NCBI RefSeq assembly: GCF_024347675.1
Contig: NZ_AP024881.1
Span: 2,790,001 to 2,854,000, forward strand
Reading direction: 5' to 3'
Source: Vibrio ishigakensis
Lineage (GTDB): Bacteria; Pseudomonadota; Gammaproteobacteria; Enterobacterales; Vibrionaceae
DNA: 64,000 nt
The first letter of the stretch is position 1. Each line of letters begins with the position of its first letter. Of this stretch, positions 52,186 to 62,621 are shown one piece after another. The notes below the pieces were generated by a model, which was not told where the DNA came from, made no database searches, and saw only the letters and a program-made list of their open reading frames with translations. The position numbers were made by a program, and so were the translations under genes.

Positions 52186-52271
52186 GATCTTTTTTGAAGT
52201 TTTTTTCTAAGCGTTCAAATATCAAGCAAAGCGCTTGTTTTTCACCTTATAAAGTAAACGAGAACATAAAA

Positions 52272-52301
52272 TTGGAAAAATTAATGGTGCGTGCATAATA
52301 T
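52272..52301 (+). promoter_or_regulatory. Possible promoter of the RRM-protein gene
   Basis: TTGGAA (52272-52277), 18-base spacer, TAATAT (52296-52301), about 60 bases before the ATG. The -35 is imperfect. Confidence 0.45.
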
Positions 52302-52363
52302 CTATGTGTCTGTTTTGTTAATAAATTTCACAAACACATCGTCAAATTAGTGAGTCCCGACTT

Positions 52364-52816
52364 ATGAACTCAAATAAATCTCTAATTATTCTTCTTATCC
52401 TGCTTATCGCCGGCTTCGCTCTGTTCTCTGCTGTTGCAATACCTGGCAACCTCGCCTTCTGTATTGGTGTCGTTGTTGCAGCTGTAATTCTTTGGCAGCG
52501 CCCTTCTTCTTATTCTGAAGATGATGACGAGCATGGTGAACTGACCGAAGGTACTACCCTATATGTAGGTAACCTTTCTTATAAAGCTAATGAGTCAGAC
52601 GTGAAGGATCTGTTCGAACAGCATGGTCATGTAAACAGTGTGCGACTAATGAAGGATAAGCGCACAGGCAAGAGACGTGGTTTTGGTTTCGTTGAAGTAT
52701 CTGAAGATGATGCCGATTCCATGATCAGCGCACTCAATGAGTCAGAGTATATGCAACGAACCATAAAGGTACGTGTAGCAAATGAGCCTAAGCACCCTTC
52801 AGTGGCTGAATCTTAA
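52364..52816 (+). CDS. Membrane-anchored RRM (RNA recognition motif) protein
   Basis: A 150-residue protein. Residues 5-45 hold two hydrophobic segments ([20 protein letters not shown] and [15 protein letters not shown]) with a short PGN turn, so a membrane hairpin with both ends probably in the cytoplasm. After an acidic linker (EDDDEHGE), residues 63-140 form one RRM: RNP2 is LYVGNL and RNP1 is RGFGFVEV, with the aromatic residues for RNA stacking present. Single RRMs in bacteria are usually free; tethering is unusual. Its last 29 bases overlap the convergent murI. RNA target and function unknown. Confidence 0.85.
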   Translation: MNSNKSLIILLILLIAGFALFSAVAIPGNLAFCIGVVVAAVILWQRPSSYSEDDDEHGELTEGTTLYVGNLSYKANESDVKDLFEQHGHVNSVRLMKDKRTGKRRGFGFVEVSEDDADSMISALNESEYMQRTIKVRVANEPKHPSVAES

Positions 52817-53582
52817 GGGAACCGAAACCCATTTCAGTTAGCGAGACTTGCAAGGCCTCTTTATATTCGATCTCAGCACTGCAGTAGACCCGATAAAGCG
52901 GATGTTGATCATCCGCTTTAATTTTGTCTTGTAGAAGGAACTCTACTCTACGTGCAATTGCTTCCCCTGAATCGACTAACACAACATCCGCCCCCATCAC
53001 CTGTTGGATTTCTTCTTTCAATAAAGGGAAATGAGTACAACCTAGAACAGCTACATCGATATAACCATTCAAGGGTTCAAGTACCTTGGCAAGTTGCTCT
53101 AGATCCACAAGTGACTTTCTCAGCTTTTTCTCCGCCATATCCACCAGCGTTGTACTGCCTAGTAGCTTTACATCTTTATCAGCAGCAAAGTCCTTAATTA
53201 GGTCGTGGGTGTACTCTCGAGTAATGGTTGCAGGGGTTGCAATCAGCCCCACTCCAATGTTCGCCCTCTGAGAAGCTGGCTTTATAGCAGGCACCACACC
53301 TACTACAGGGATAGAGAGCAGTTGTCGTAACTTAGGTAAGACGACCGTACTTGCGGTATTACAGGCTATTACCACTAGGTCTATGTTGTGAGATTCGACA
53401 AATTGAGAAACGTATTGGCAGGTGCGCGAGATAAGCTCTTCTTGCGGGAGCTCACCATAAGGGTAGGCTTGGTTATCGAAGATATAGGTACAGCTAAGGT
53501 TAGGCATCTTGGCTTTGATATCCTGAAATACAGAAAGACCGCCAACGCCTGAGTCAAACATTAAGATGGTTGTTTTTGACAT
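52788..53582 (-). CDS. murI: Glutamate racemase
   Basis: A 264-residue enzyme that makes D-glutamate for peptidoglycan. The N-terminal [11 protein letters not shown] gives the first Asp/Ser, [16 protein letters not shown] the first catalytic Cys and [11 protein letters not shown] the second Cys. Length is as expected. It lies divergent from trmA with a 146-base gap. In E. coli btuB sits between these two; here it is absent and the gap shows no cobalamin riboswitch. The 3' end overlaps the RRM-protein gene by 29 bases. Confidence 0.95.
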   Translation of the reverse strand: MSKTTILMFDSGVGGLSVFQDIKAKMPNLSCTYIFDNQAYPYGELPQEELISRTCQYVSQFVESHNIDLVVIACNTASTVVLPKLRQLLSIPVVGVVPAIKPASQRANIGVGLIATPATITREYTHDLIKDFAADKDVKLLGSTTLVDMAEKKLRKSLVDLEQLAKVLEPLNGYIDVAVLGCTHFPLLKEEIQQVMGADVVLVDSGEAIARRVEFLLQDKIKADDQHPLYRVYCSAEIEYKEALQVSLTEMGFGSLKIQPLKGA

Positions 53583-53728
53583 ACGAACTGTTACCTACCT
53601 TACTCGCAGTGCGCGCTACTTTAGCAAAATTCAAAAGTTAATCATCTACTATTATGAGTATGAACACGTGCACCCTTCAAAATTTGGGTATAGAATCTGC
53701 GCCTATTTCAATCAATTAGGAAAAATGC

Positions 53729-54838
53729 ATGTCCATTCCTCAAACCAGCTCTGACTCTTATCAAGTTCAGCTCGACGAAAAGACCAAGCGTCTACAAGCG
53801 ATGTTCTCTGATTATGAGATGCCTTCTCTAGAGGTATTCCCATCTCAGGAGCAACACTATCGTATGCGTGCTGAGTTTAGAGTTTGGCACGAAGGGGATG
53901 ACCTGTATTACATCATGTTCAACCAGGAGACTCGCGAAAAGTATCGTTTAGACCAGTTCCCGGTTGCTAGCCGTATTATCAACGATCTGATGCCTCTATT
54001 GATTGAAGCAGTAAAAGATAAACCTGTATTGCGCCATAAGCTGTTCCAAGTAGACTTCCTTTCTACCCTTAGTGGTGAAGTGCTTGTCTCTCTTCTTTAT
54101 CACAAGAAGTTGGATGACGAGTGGATTGCGCTTGCCAAAGAGCTGAAGCAGACCCTAAATGACGAAGGCTTTAACCTGAACCTGATCGGCCGAGCTCGTA
54201 AGATGAAGATCGTGCTAGACCAGGAGTACGTGATAGAAAAGCTAAACGTATTCAACCGTACTTATACCTACCAGCAGATCGAAAACAGCTTTACCCAACC
54301 AAATGGTAAGGTTGCAGAGAAGATGCTTGAGTGGGCGGTCGATTGTACTCGAGACTCTAAAGGTGACCTTCTTGAGCTCTACTGTGGTAACGGTAACTTC
54401 TCTCTTGCGCTAGCACAGAACTTCAACCGCGTACTGGCTACTGAGCTTGCGAAACCATCAGTGGATTCGGCGCAGTTCAACATCAAGGCGAATGAGATCG
54501 ACAATGTTCAGATCATCCGTATGTCAGCAGAAGAGTTTACTCAGGCAATGGAGGGTGTGCGTACCTTCCGTCGTCTAACCCAAGCGGGTGTAGACCTTAA
54601 GACCTATGACTGTAATACCATCTTCGTCGATCCGCCGCGCGCAGGTATGGATGAAGGTACTTGTAAGATGGTTCAGGCTTATGAGCGTATCCTTTATATT
54701 TCATGTAATCCGGATACTCTAAAAGACAACCTAGAGATCCTAGGTAAAACGCACAACATTACTCGCTTCGCACTATTCGACCAATTCCCATATACCCATC
54801 ATATGGAAATGGGCATCATGCTAGAGCGAAAGGCATAG
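53729..54838 (+). CDS. trmA: tRNA (uracil(54)-C5)-methyltransferase
   Basis: A 369-residue enzyme that makes ribothymidine at position 54 of tRNAs. Visible are the N-terminal [18 protein letters not shown], the SAM motif [34 protein letters not shown] and the catalytic-Cys segment [11 protein letters not shown], then [12 protein letters not shown]. No iron-sulfur cluster Cys set is present, as expected for TrmA rather than RlmD. AGGAAAAATGC precedes the ATG. Confidence 0.96.
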   Translation: MSIPQTSSDSYQVQLDEKTKRLQAMFSDYEMPSLEVFPSQEQHYRMRAEFRVWHEGDDLYYIMFNQETREKYRLDQFPVASRIINDLMPLLIEAVKDKPVLRHKLFQVDFLSTLSGEVLVSLLYHKKLDDEWIALAKELKQTLNDEGFNLNLIGRARKMKIVLDQEYVIEKLNVFNRTYTYQQIENSFTQPNGKVAEKMLEWAVDCTRDSKGDLLELYCGNGNFSLALAQNFNRVLATELAKPSVDSAQFNIKANEIDNVQIIRMSAEEFTQAMEGVRTFRRLTQAGVDLKTYDCNTIFVDPPRAGMDEGTCKMVQAYERILYISCNPDTLKDNLEILGKTHNITRFALFDQFPYTHHMEMGIMLERKA

Positions 54839-54839
54839 A

Positions 54840-54873
54840 ATAAAAAAGGCGAGGTTATTAACCTCGCCTTTCT
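54840..54873. terminator. Bidirectional terminator between trmA and yijD
   Basis: AAAAAAGGCGAGGTTA, TTAACCTCGCCTT: a long palindrome. The minus strand has a T6 tail, so it suits yijD best; the plus strand has TTTCTG. Confidence 0.8.
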
Positions 54874-54875
54874 GT

Positions 54876-55232
54876 TTAATTCGTTTGGCCAAAATAGCCA
54901 AGCCTTCTACCTACCCAGACCAATAGCACCATGGTCACTATAATAGAGAAGAAGTTAGTTCCGGCATCTGGGTACTGAGCCTTGATGAAGGCCGTATGAC
55001 CAAAGAAGCCGATAAAGAAGCTACCTAGCCCCAACATTGGGAAGTCTTCAGCCACTGGAGACTTCAGATACTGTTGATACATCGCCTGAACTGAAAGCAC
55101 TAAACAGATCAGTGGAAAGATAGAGAAAGAAAAACCAGGCACTGAAAAAGCCGAAAGCAGAGCACTAATACTCATACCGCTAATCAAGGCCAATAGAAGT
55201 GACTTTTTATCTGAGTTAAGGGTGTTCGACAT
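54876..55232 (-). CDS. yijD: DUF1422 family inner-membrane protein (YijD)
   Basis: A 118-residue protein of unknown function with four hydrophobic segments (about 13-30, 34-50, 65-80, 90-108). I start at ATG 55232 (MSNTLNSDKK), preceded by AGAGGAAACA; 9 further codons are open upstream. It lies 16 bases after fabR and convergent with trmA, the same order (fabR-yijD-trmA) as in E. coli, which supports the name. It may be co-regulated with fabR. Confidence 0.85.
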   Translation of the reverse strand: MSNTLNSDKKSLLLALISGMSISALLSAFSVPGFSFSIFPLICLVLSVQAMYQQYLKSPVAEDFPMLGLGSFFIGFFGHTAFIKAQYPDAGTNFFSIIVTMVLLVWVGRRLGYFGQTN

Positions 55233-55248
55233 TGTTTCCTCTTTTGTT

Positions 55249-55863
55249 CTAATCGTCATTGCTTTGGTAGTTACTCATTGCATGAGCCCCCAATGAAAGC
55301 ATTCGAACCTGTGTTATCAAGCGTCTTCCGCGCTCTTGTCTTAGTTCTGGTTCAAGGTCTAAAAGTTCCGCTCCCGAACTAAATACCAAGGTAACCACAG
55401 CTTCGGCCTGCAAAGTAGCAAGCTTACGTGGTAGGTCTTGAGTGGTTAAGTAGTCAGAAAGCTCAGTAATAAAGAACTGAATCTCGCGTGCTACCGCAGA
55501 ACGGAACTCTTCTGAAGTACCCGAACGCTCACGCAATAGCAGGCGGAAGATATCTGGATTGTTTTCAATGAACTCTAGTAGCGTCTCTATGGAAGTCTGA
55601 ATAACACTACGGTCCGGTTGGATTCTCTCACGTGCCTGACGCATCAACTGACGAAGAAGCAAGCCAGCTTCATCTACCATCACCAAACCAAGCTGATTCA
55701 TGTCAGCGAAGTGACGATAAAAAGAGGTTGGAGCTATTCCCGCTTCTCTAGCTACCTCTCTCAAACTCATGCTTGAGAGACTGCGACCGCAAGAGAGCTG
55801 ATTGAACGCTGCATCGATTATCGCTCTTCGTGTTTTCTGTTTCTGTTCAGCTCTGACGCCCAT
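55249..55863 (-). CDS. fabR: HTH-type transcriptional repressor FabR
   Basis: A 204-residue TetR-family regulator that represses unsaturated fatty-acid genes (fabA/fabB in E. coli) in response to acyl chain saturation. The helix-turn-helix is at about residues 30-52 ([20 protein letters not shown]). The N-terminus [19 protein letters not shown] and the ligand domain [20 protein letters not shown] follow the family. Divergent from sthA with a 176-base gap; upstream of yijD. Confidence 0.92.
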   Translation of the reverse strand: MGVRAEQKQKTRRAIIDAAFNQLSCGRSLSSMSLREVAREAGIAPTSFYRHFADMNQLGLVMVDEAGLLLRQLMRQARERIQPDRSVIQTSIETLLEFIENNPDIFRLLLRERSGTSEEFRSAVAREIQFFITELSDYLTTQDLPRKLATLQAEAVVTLVFSSGAELLDLEPELRQERGRRLITQVRMLSLGAHAMSNYQSNDD

Positions 55864-56039
55864 GCTTTTACTACTAGAAAGTTATTTCGTGTCAATTAAG
55901 CCTAATTAGAGCAGGCATTGCAAACGCTCAATCTTTACAAAGTGATCTTTATTGTGAAGCTGTCCACTTAGTGAGTCCGTGTGTGTTTACCTAATCCCAC
56001 ATTTATTTAAAATGCCCGTAACAAAACAAGGAGGTCTGT

Positions 56040-57440
56040 GTGACTCGTCGTGCTCATTTTGATGTAATCGTGATAGGTAGTGGTCCTGGTGGTGAAGGGG
56101 CAGCTATGGGACTAACCAAGGCTGGCTTTAAGGTTGCCATTGTCGAGCGAGAGAAGAGTGTTGGGGGCGGATGTACACACTGGGGTACCATTCCTTCCAA
56201 AGCACTGCGTCATGCAGTTAGTCGCTTTATTGAGTTCAATAGCAATCCCCTCTTTTGCAAGAACAACCAAAGCCTAAATGCTAGCTTCGATGACATATTG
56301 TCTCACGCTAAAACGGTTGTAGATAAGCAGACCAACCTAAGACAAGGCTTCTACGATAGAAACCACTGCACCCTTATCTTTGGTGAGGCCAACTTTAGCG
56401 AAGCCAATACCATTCAGGTAAAGACACCCGATGGCCGTATCGAAGAATATACTGCTGATCGCTTTGTTGTTGCCACTGGCTCTCGTCCATACCGTCCATC
56501 CAATATCGACTTTGATCATCCTAGGGTTTATGACAGCGACTCTATCTTGAGATTGCACCACCAGCCAAGGCACATCATCATCTATGGTGCTGGGGTTATC
56601 GGCTGTGAATATGCCTCTATCTTCCGTGGCCTAGGGGTGAAGACTGATCTGATTAATACTCGCAAGCGTCTATTGTCATTCCTAGACAACGAGATCTCCG
56701 ATGCCCTCTCCTACCACTTTGGCAACAACGGTGTAGTTATTCGCAATGATGAGATCTACGACAGAGTAGAAGGTACTGATGATGGCGTGATACTGCACCT
56801 AGAGTCCGGCAAGAAGATGAAAGCAGATTGCTTGCTGTATGCGAATGGACGTACGGGTAACACAGACTCACTAAACCTTAGCGTTACCGGTCTAACACCA
56901 GATTCACGCGGACAGCTAAGCGTTAACAGTGATTACCAGACTGAAGTACCACACATCTATGCGGTAGGTGATGTGATTGGCTACCCGAGTCTTGCTAGTG
57001 CGGCTTATGATCAGGGGCGTTTCGTCGCTCAGGCTATAGCCGAAGGTCAAGTTAAACAGCACCTTATCGAAGATATCCCGACCGGTATCTACACCATCCC
57101 AGAGATCAGTTCTGTTGGTAAGACAGAGCAAGAACTTACCGAAGCCAAGGTGCCTTATGAAGTAGGACGCGCCTCCTTTAAGCATCTGGCTCGCGCACAG
57201 ATCTCAGGTAAAGATATTGGCAGCCTAAAGATACTCTTCCATAGGGAAACGAGACAGATTTTAGGTATCCACTGCTTTGGTGAGCGTGCCGCAGAGATCA
57301 TTCATATCGGTCAAGCCATCATGGAGCAGCCTGGGGAAGCGAATACCCTAGACTACTTTGTAAATACCACCTTTAACTACCCTACTATGGCTGAGGCCTA
57401 TCGTGTTGCAGCGCTAAATGGCATAAACCGACTCTTCTGA
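56040..57440 (+). CDS. sthA: Soluble pyridine nucleotide transhydrogenase
   Basis: A 466-residue FAD enzyme that moves reducing equivalents from NADPH to NAD+. FAD motif [13 protein letters not shown] near residue 13. The active-site stretch [17 protein letters not shown] has Thr where relatives such as lipoamide dehydrogenase have the second redox Cys, which is typical of SthA. NAD motif [14 protein letters not shown] near 183, and the C-terminal [20 protein letters not shown]. Start is GTG 56040, five bases after AAGGAGG. Its terminator lies inside the 3' end of the convergent dinF. Confidence 0.95.
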   Translation: MTRRAHFDVIVIGSGPGGEGAAMGLTKAGFKVAIVEREKSVGGGCTHWGTIPSKALRHAVSRFIEFNSNPLFCKNNQSLNASFDDILSHAKTVVDKQTNLRQGFYDRNHCTLIFGEANFSEANTIQVKTPDGRIEEYTADRFVVATGSRPYRPSNIDFDHPRVYDSDSILRLHHQPRHIIIYGAGVIGCEYASIFRGLGVKTDLINTRKRLLSFLDNEISDALSYHFGNNGVVIRNDEIYDRVEGTDDGVILHLESGKKMKADCLLYANGRTGNTDSLNLSVTGLTPDSRGQLSVNSDYQTEVPHIYAVGDVIGYPSLASAAYDQGRFVAQAIAEGQVKQHLIEDIPTGIYTIPEISSVGKTEQELTEAKVPYEVGRASFKHLARAQISGKDIGSLKILFHRETRQILGIHCFGERAAEIIHIGQAIMEQPGEANTLDYFVNTTFNYPTMAEAYRVAALNGINRLF

Positions 57441-57444
57441 TCAA

Positions 57445-58806
57445 TTAGAGGGCAGATTGTAAAAACTGCCCTTTTTTCCATGAGTTGATAAAGATAACCG
57501 CGAGGCTCAGGCCGCGAATTCCCATAAAGGTCAACATAGCTAGCCATAGAGCGTGGTTTTCCAAACTGGATGAGAGCGCATATACAGCAAAGAAGCTTAA
57601 TGCAGACAAGAACATGGTATTACGCATATCTTTGCCGCGGGTAGCTCCGATAAAGATGCCATCAAACAGATAACTCCATAGCGCAACCATAGGCATTAGC
57701 GCTAGCCATAGTAGATAGATAGAAGCAGTGGTACGCACCGAGTCTATATCACTGATCAGAGCTACTACGTGATCTCCTAATATTAAGAACACTGCACTGA
57801 AGCCTAAGCAGATCACCACTCCCCATACAAAGGTACCTGCAATAGATAAACTAAGCTGCTCACGATTCTTAGCCCCTATAGCTTTACCTACCATAGCCTC
57901 AATGGCGAAAGCAAAACCGTCCATCGCATAAGAAACAATGAGTACAAAGCTCATCAGAACCGCATTAGCTGCCACTATGTCATCACCAAAGTTAGCCCCT
58001 TGGAAGGTCATAAAGGCCAATACAGCTTGTAGACACAAAGAGCGCAGGAAGATATCTCGATTTAGGCGTAGAAAGCGATTCATCCCTAGGAATAAATCCA
58101 AACCCTTATCTTTTAGGCTAGAAAGTGAGAGCTTTACTGAGCGCCCCCACAGCTTAAAGCAGAAAAACAAACCCACCAGCAGACCACAGTAATCTGCGAT
58201 GACCGATGCAGCGGCAGCCCCTGCTACGCCATAGTTAAGCACCACCACAAATAGGATATCGAGAATGATATTGACTAAGTTAGTGACTATCACCAACCAC
58301 ATCGGAGCTTTGGCATCTTGATTTCCCAAAAGCCATCCTAGCATCACGAAATTCATCATCGCCGCTGGCGCACTCCAAGCGCGCACAAAGAAATACTCCT
58401 GTGCGTAGGTCTTTACCTGAGCGCTGGCATCACTAAAGCTCATTGCGATATCGAAGATAAAACGATGCAAAATCAGGAACGCTAGGGCAAAGAATAATGC
58501 CATGCTGATGCCTTGGATAAGCACGCCCGCAAGCTTAGAGCTATCTTCTGCACCTTTAGCCTGCGCAGATAAGCCAGTTGTAGACATACGCAAGAAACCA
58601 AATAGCCAGAAGATCATGCTGATCATAGTGCTACCGAGCGCCACACCACCTAGATAATAAGAATGTTCAAGGTGCCCCACTACGGCTGCATCCACCAGAC
58701 CCAATAGCGGCACAGTAATATTGGACAACACCATAGGAATAGCTAAAGCGAGGATGCGTTGGTGTAGCGTCCAATCAGAAAATACAGGCGTGAGTCGGTG
58801 GAACAT
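57445..58806 (-). CDS. dinF: MATE-family efflux transporter DinF
   Basis: A 453-residue inner-membrane protein with about 12 hydrophobic segments in two repeats, of the MATE drug/sodium antiporter superfamily. It starts after lexA on the same strand, as dinF does in E. coli, where it is SOS-induced. Early LGLVDAAVVGHLEHSYYLGG and the middle GAAAASVIADYCG are MATE features. A hairpin terminator lies in the 70-base lexA-dinF gap, so transcription from the lexA promoter may be attenuated. Last codons overlap the sthA terminator. Confidence 0.9.
   Translation of the reverse strand: MFHRLTPVFSDWTLHQRILALAIPMVLSNITVPLLGLVDAAVVGHLEHSYYLGGVALGSTMISMIFWLFGFLRMSTTGLSAQAKGAEDSSKLAGVLIQGISMALFFALAFLILHRFIFDIAMSFSDASAQVKTYAQEYFFVRAWSAPAAMMNFVMLGWLLGNQDAKAPMWLVIVTNLVNIILDILFVVVLNYGVAGAAAASVIADYCGLLVGLFFCFKLWGRSVKLSLSSLKDKGLDLFLGMNRFLRLNRDIFLRSLCLQAVLAFMTFQGANFGDDIVAANAVLMSFVLIVSYAMDGFAFAIEAMVGKAIGAKNREQLSLSIAGTFVWGVVICLGFSAVFLILGDHVVALISDIDSVRTTASIYLLWLALMPMVALWSYLFDGIFIGATRGKDMRNTMFLSALSFFAVYALSSSLENHALWLAMLTFMGIRGLSLAVIFINSWKKGQFLQSAL
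57450..57478 (+). terminator. sthA terminator inside the dinF coding end
   Basis: GGGCAG (57450-57455), ATTGTAAAAA loop, CTGCCC (57466-57471), then six T. It uses the bases coding for the last residues of DinF on the other strand. Confidence 0.75.
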
Positions 58807-58821
58807 TTTTATCTCGTATAT

Positions 58822-58852
58822 AAAAAATCAGCGCCCCTAAATTGGAGCGCTG
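58822..58852 (-). terminator. Terminator/attenuator between lexA and dinF
   Basis: Minus strand CAGCGCTCC, 7-base loop, GGGGCGCTG (one G-U), then ATTTTTT. It lies 24 bases after the lexA stop and 16 before the dinF start. Confidence 0.82.
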
Positions 58853-58876
58853 AGTCAAAACAGTCAAGGATTAGAT

Positions 58877-59497
58877 TTATATCCAATCACTATTGCGAAT
58901 AATGCCTACCGCAATACCCTCTATTGCGAGATGTTGCTGAGTAAGGTCAACCTTGATTGGCGATAGCTCTTCGTTTTCTGGATGAAGAAGCACAGTTGAT
59001 CCCTTTCTCTCCAGACGCTTCACCGTTACATCATCATCAACACGAGCAACAACTACTTGGCCATCCCGTACATCTTGAGTCTTATGCACTGCAAGAAGGT
59101 CGCCATCCATTATACCGATATTCTTCATACTCTCGCCGTGAACACGAAGCAAGAAATCAGCTTGAGGCTTAAACATTTGAGGATCAACCTGATAGTGAGA
59201 CTCGATATGTTCTTGAGCTAGGATAGGTTCACCTGCTGCAACATTACCGATCAACGGCAAGCCGTCATCGTCGTTTGCACTATCTTGCAACAAGATACGA
59301 ATACCCCGCGACGCTCCCGGAATAATCTCGATCGCCTGTTTCTTGGCGAGCGCTTTTAGGTGCTCTTCGGCCGCATTGGCTGAACGAAAGCCTAGTTCAC
59401 GCGCAATCTCTGCTCGTGTTGGCGGCATACCTGTGTCTTCGATCTTAGTCTTGATCAGGTCGAATACCTGTTGCTGTCGTGGCGTAAGCGGTCTCAT
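58877..59497 (-). CDS. lexA: SOS repressor LexA
   Basis: A 206-residue repressor and self-cleaving protease. The N-terminal winged helix starts [20 protein letters not shown], with [20 protein letters not shown] as recognition region. Cleavage site Ala-Gly in GNVAAGEPI, catalytic Ser in [10 protein letters not shown] and Lys in DVTVKRLER. Two LexA boxes lie just upstream, so it is autoregulated. Followed by dinF, preceded by dgkA; the plsB / dgkA-lexA-dinF layout is that of E. coli. Confidence 0.97.
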   Translation of the reverse strand: MRPLTPRQQQVFDLIKTKIEDTGMPPTRAEIARELGFRSANAAEEHLKALAKKQAIEIIPGASRGIRILLQDSANDDDGLPLIGNVAAGEPILAQEHIESHYQVDPQMFKPQADFLLRVHGESMKNIGIMDGDLLAVHKTQDVRDGQVVVARVDDDVTVKRLERKGSTVLLHPENEELSPIKVDLTQQHLAIEGIAVGIIRNSDWI

Positions 59498-59504
59498 AAG
59501 TCAC

Positions 59505-59540
59505 CTGTTATTTTGTACAGTTAACTGTGAGTATATCCAG
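59505..59540 (-). promoter_or_regulatory. Two LexA operators upstream of lexA
   Basis: CTGTTATTTTGTACAG (59505-59520) and CTGTGAGTATATCCAG (59525-59540), read on the plus strand, are 20 bases apart centre to centre, about two helical turns. The first matches CTGT-N8-ACAG exactly and the second has one deviation (CCAG). E. coli lexA has the same twin arrangement. Confidence 0.9.
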
Positions 59541-59614
59541 TATGGATGAATTATCAACCATTACTGAACTATGATGCGGATATTAAAGAAGTTTTTCTAA
59601 AAGTCAGGGCTAAG

Positions 59615-59971
59615 TTAGAAAAACAGAGCCTCTGCCCAGATATAGGCCACCAGTGCTAGAGCAACAAATACTGCTGCTGAACCGATATCCTTAGCACGAC
59701 CTGCTAACTCATGCACCTCTGGACCAATTCTATCCACCACGGCCTCTACCGCCGAGTTCATCAGCTCAGCGATCAGCACGATAAACACAGATAGAATCAT
59801 CAACATGCGCTCTGTCTGAGAGACATCTAGGATAAATGCAATTGGGATAAGAACGACTGCGAGGAATACCTCTTGGCGGAATGCGGCTTCGTGTTTGAAA
59901 GCGGCTCTAAGTCCTTGAATGGAATACCCAGTTGCCCTGATGATGCGATTGAAACCAGTATTGCCTTTCAT
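59615..59971 (-). CDS. dgkA: Diacylglycerol kinase
   Basis: A 118-residue trimeric inner-membrane kinase that turns diacylglycerol into phosphatidic acid for recycling. The family signature runs through AELMNSAVEAVVDRIG and HELAGRAKDIGSAAVFVAL. Three hydrophobic segments follow an amphipathic N-terminus with AFRQEVFLA. AAGGTGAA precedes the ATG. It lies between lexA and the divergent plsB. No strong terminator is seen between dgkA and lexA, but lexA has its own promoter. Confidence 0.95.
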   Translation of the reverse strand: MKGNTGFNRIIRATGYSIQGLRAAFKHEAAFRQEVFLAVVLIPIAFILDVSQTERMLMILSVFIVLIAELMNSAVEAVVDRIGPEVHELAGRAKDIGSAAVFVALALVAYIWAEALFF

Positions 59972-60170
59972 TATTCACCTTTCTATTGCTTAGAGCTTCC
60001 CTTGCCCAATTTTAAAAGTAGCTAGGGTATACACTTTTTGTTGGGATAACCTAACATTACTACAATTCCAGTTAAAAGGTTCGACCAGTTCTGCTATTCT
60101 TGCGACGCTTTATTCACAACCTACTCTTGAAGTGTCATAGACGCGTAAATCAATTGGATATCAAAACCAT

Positions 60171-62594
60171 ATGTCTTCAGGTCAAACACTGACGCAATCT
60201 CTATTGCAACTGCCACTTAATGTGATGGTGAAGGGAAATCCTGTACCTACCGCTCCCATTAGTGATCTCAATATAGATGTCGAAAAACCTATCGTTTATG
60301 CACTGCCATTCGAGTCAAACGTCGACCTTCTTTCTCTTAGAAAACAAGCACTAAAATTTGGTCTTCCTGATCCGCTAGAGCCACTAAAGATTGGCGACCA
60401 AAGCTTTAGACGTTATGTCTTCATCTCAACCAATCGTGCAGACAGAGACAAGAACACTTTAGACTCTCTTGGTTCCCAAGCGCTGTTCACCCAACTATTG
60501 AAGCTTCATCGCGAGGATCAAGAGTTAGATGTACAGCTGCTACCAATCACAGTTATGTGGGGTAGAAAACCGGGTAAAGAGGGGGCAGACAAGCCTTATC
60601 TAGAAAATCTCTCTTCTTGGAAAAAATTCATTGCGGTTCTGACTTCTGGTCGAGACTGTATGATTCGCTTCAGCCCTTTGGTATCCCTGCGCTACATGGC
60701 GGAGTCTCATGGTACTGACGAATCTATCGCTCAAAAACTGGCGCGTGTGGCTCGTATCCACTTCTCAAGACAAAAGTTGGCGGCATCAGGCCCTAGTCTG
60801 CCTAGCCGTGATTTGTTGTTTAAGCGTTTAATAAAATCAGAAGCTATTAATCAAGCGATTGCTGACGAAGCGAAATCCAAGAACATCAGCATTGAAAAAG
60901 CAGAGCAAGAAGCCTTGAAGATCATGGATGAGATAGCGGCTAAGTTCTCTTATTCCCTTATCAAACAAGGTAACTTCGTCCTAACTTGGCTTTGGAACCG
61001 ATTGTACCAAGGCATCAATGTTAGCAACGCCGCCACGGTACGTAGACTCGCGCAGGATGGACACGAGATAGTGTACGTTCCGTGTCACCGTAGCCATATG
61101 GACTACCTACTACTCTCTTATGTTCTTTATCATGAGGGTATGGTGCCTCCGCATATCGCAGCGGGCGTAAACCTTAACTTCTTCCCTGCAGGCCCAATCT
61201 TTAGACGCGGTGGCGCTTTCTTTATTCGTCGCAGTTTCAAGGGTAACAAGCTTTACTCAACTATATTCCGCGAATACCTAGCCGAGCTTTTTGTTAAGGG
61301 TTACTCAGTAGAATACTTCAGTGAAGGTGGCCGCTCTCGTACTGGTCGCTTGCTTCAGGCGAAAACGGGTATGTTGGCAATGACAGTACAAGCCATGCTT
61401 CGTGGTCTAAACCGTCCTGTAACTCTAGTGCCAGTCTATATCGGCTATGAGCACGTAATGGAGGTTTCGACCTATGCCAAAGAGCTTCGTGGTAAACGCA
61501 AAGAGAAAGAGAATGCGGGTCAGGTACTGCGCACTATTCGCAAACTGCGTAACTTCGGTCAAGGCTATGTGAACTTCGGTGAACCTATCCCGCTAAATCA
61601 ATATCTGAATGAGCAAGTGCCAGAGTGGACTCAAGACATAGGTGCTCCTGATGGTCAAAAGCCTACCTGGATGACACCTACAGTTAATGCTATCGCTGAA
61701 AAAATGATGACTCATATCAACGACGCAGCGGCAGCAAATGCACTGACCCTAGCGGCAACAGCGCTACTAGCTTCAAGACAACGAGCTCTTACCAAAGAGA
61801 GCCTGATCTCTCAGATTAATTGCTATCTTGAGCTTCTAAAGCATGTACCTTATACAGACCACGCTACTGTGCCAGATAGCACAGCAGAAGAGCTAGTTGA
61901 GCACGCTATCTCTCTCGATAAGTTTGTGGTGGGTTCGGACACTATGGGAGACATCATCTCTCTAGACCGTCACCAGTCGGTGTTGATGACCTACTATCGC
62001 AACAACATCATCCATATGTTTGCCTTGCCATCGATGGTAGCTCAACTGATTATTCAGCTGCCGAACTGCACCTTGAGTGAGCTAAAGAAAACAATTGCGA
62101 TCTTGTATCCATTCCTGCGCAAAGAGCTGTTTCTCTCTTACGACGAAGCTGAACTGGAACAGAAGATTGAACAGGTTATCGCCGAGCTAGGCCGCCAAGG
62201 GCTGATTGAGGTTAATGGTGAAGAGATCCTGCTGAATCAAGCAAACATTCATACCCTTCAACTTCTATCTCGAACCATCTCTGAGACGTTGCAACGCTAC
62301 AGCATTGCGGTAAATCTGCTGGTTGCTCAACCTGAACTGGCCAAGGGTGACCTTGAGAAGCTAAGCCAAGTTATTGCGCAGCGCTTAGGACGACTGCATG
62401 GTATCAATGCTCCTGAGTTCTTCGATAAAGGGGTGTTTACCGCACTTATCTTTACCCTTAAATCTCAAGGATATCTAGATAGTGATGGTAATTGCGACCT
62501 AGCACGAACCCAAGAGTTGGCAGATATCCTGTTACGGATACTTGCTCCAGAGGTGAAGCTCACAATCCGCGAAGGTATTGCTCAAGCCATATAA
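60171..62594 (+). CDS. plsB: Glycerol-3-phosphate acyltransferase
   Basis: An 807-residue inner-membrane enzyme that acylates glycerol-3-phosphate at position 1, starting phospholipid synthesis. Acyltransferase motifs: [12 protein letters not shown] (HX4D) near residue 307, [19 protein letters not shown] near 351, [14 protein letters not shown] near 384, and [13 protein letters not shown] near 421. Length matches E. coli PlsB (807). It begins about 200 bases from dgkA in the opposite direction. PlsB activity sets phospholipid supply and is tied to ppGpp in E. coli. Confidence 0.96.
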   Translation: MSSGQTLTQSLLQLPLNVMVKGNPVPTAPISDLNIDVEKPIVYALPFESNVDLLSLRKQALKFGLPDPLEPLKIGDQSFRRYVFISTNRADRDKNTLDSLGSQALFTQLLKLHREDQELDVQLLPITVMWGRKPGKEGADKPYLENLSSWKKFIAVLTSGRDCMIRFSPLVSLRYMAESHGTDESIAQKLARVARIHFSRQKLAASGPSLPSRDLLFKRLIKSEAINQAIADEAKSKNISIEKAEQEALKIMDEIAAKFSYSLIKQGNFVLTWLWNRLYQGINVSNAATVRRLAQDGHEIVYVPCHRSHMDYLLLSYVLYHEGMVPPHIAAGVNLNFFPAGPIFRRGGAFFIRRSFKGNKLYSTIFREYLAELFVKGYSVEYFSEGGRSRTGRLLQAKTGMLAMTVQAMLRGLNRPVTLVPVYIGYEHVMEVSTYAKELRGKRKEKENAGQVLRTIRKLRNFGQGYVNFGEPIPLNQYLNEQVPEWTQDIGAPDGQKPTWMTPTVNAIAEKMMTHINDAAAANALTLAATALLASRQRALTKESLISQINCYLELLKHVPYTDHATVPDSTAEELVEHAISLDKFVVGSDTMGDIISLDRHQSVLMTYYRNNIIHMFALPSMVAQLIIQLPNCTLSELKKTIAILYPFLRKELFLSYDEAELEQKIEQVIAELGRQGLIEVNGEEILLNQANIHTLQLLSRTISETLQRYSIAVNLLVAQPELAKGDLEKLSQVIAQRLGRLHGINAPEFFDKGVFTALIFTLKSQGYLDSDGNCDLARTQELADILLRILAPEVKLTIREGIAQAI

Positions 62595-62621
62595 AAAAAG
62601 CCCCGTCAGGGGCTTTTTTTA
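62593..62621. terminator. Bidirectional terminator between plsB and ubiA
   Basis: AAAAAAAGCCCC-GTCA-GGGGCTTTTTTT. A and T flanks suit both convergent genes. Confidence 0.9.

Noticed and set aside
52788..52816. Frameshift or misassembly at the RRM-protein / murI overlap
   Set aside because: Both proteins end normally; a 29-base convergent overlap is common in compact genomes.
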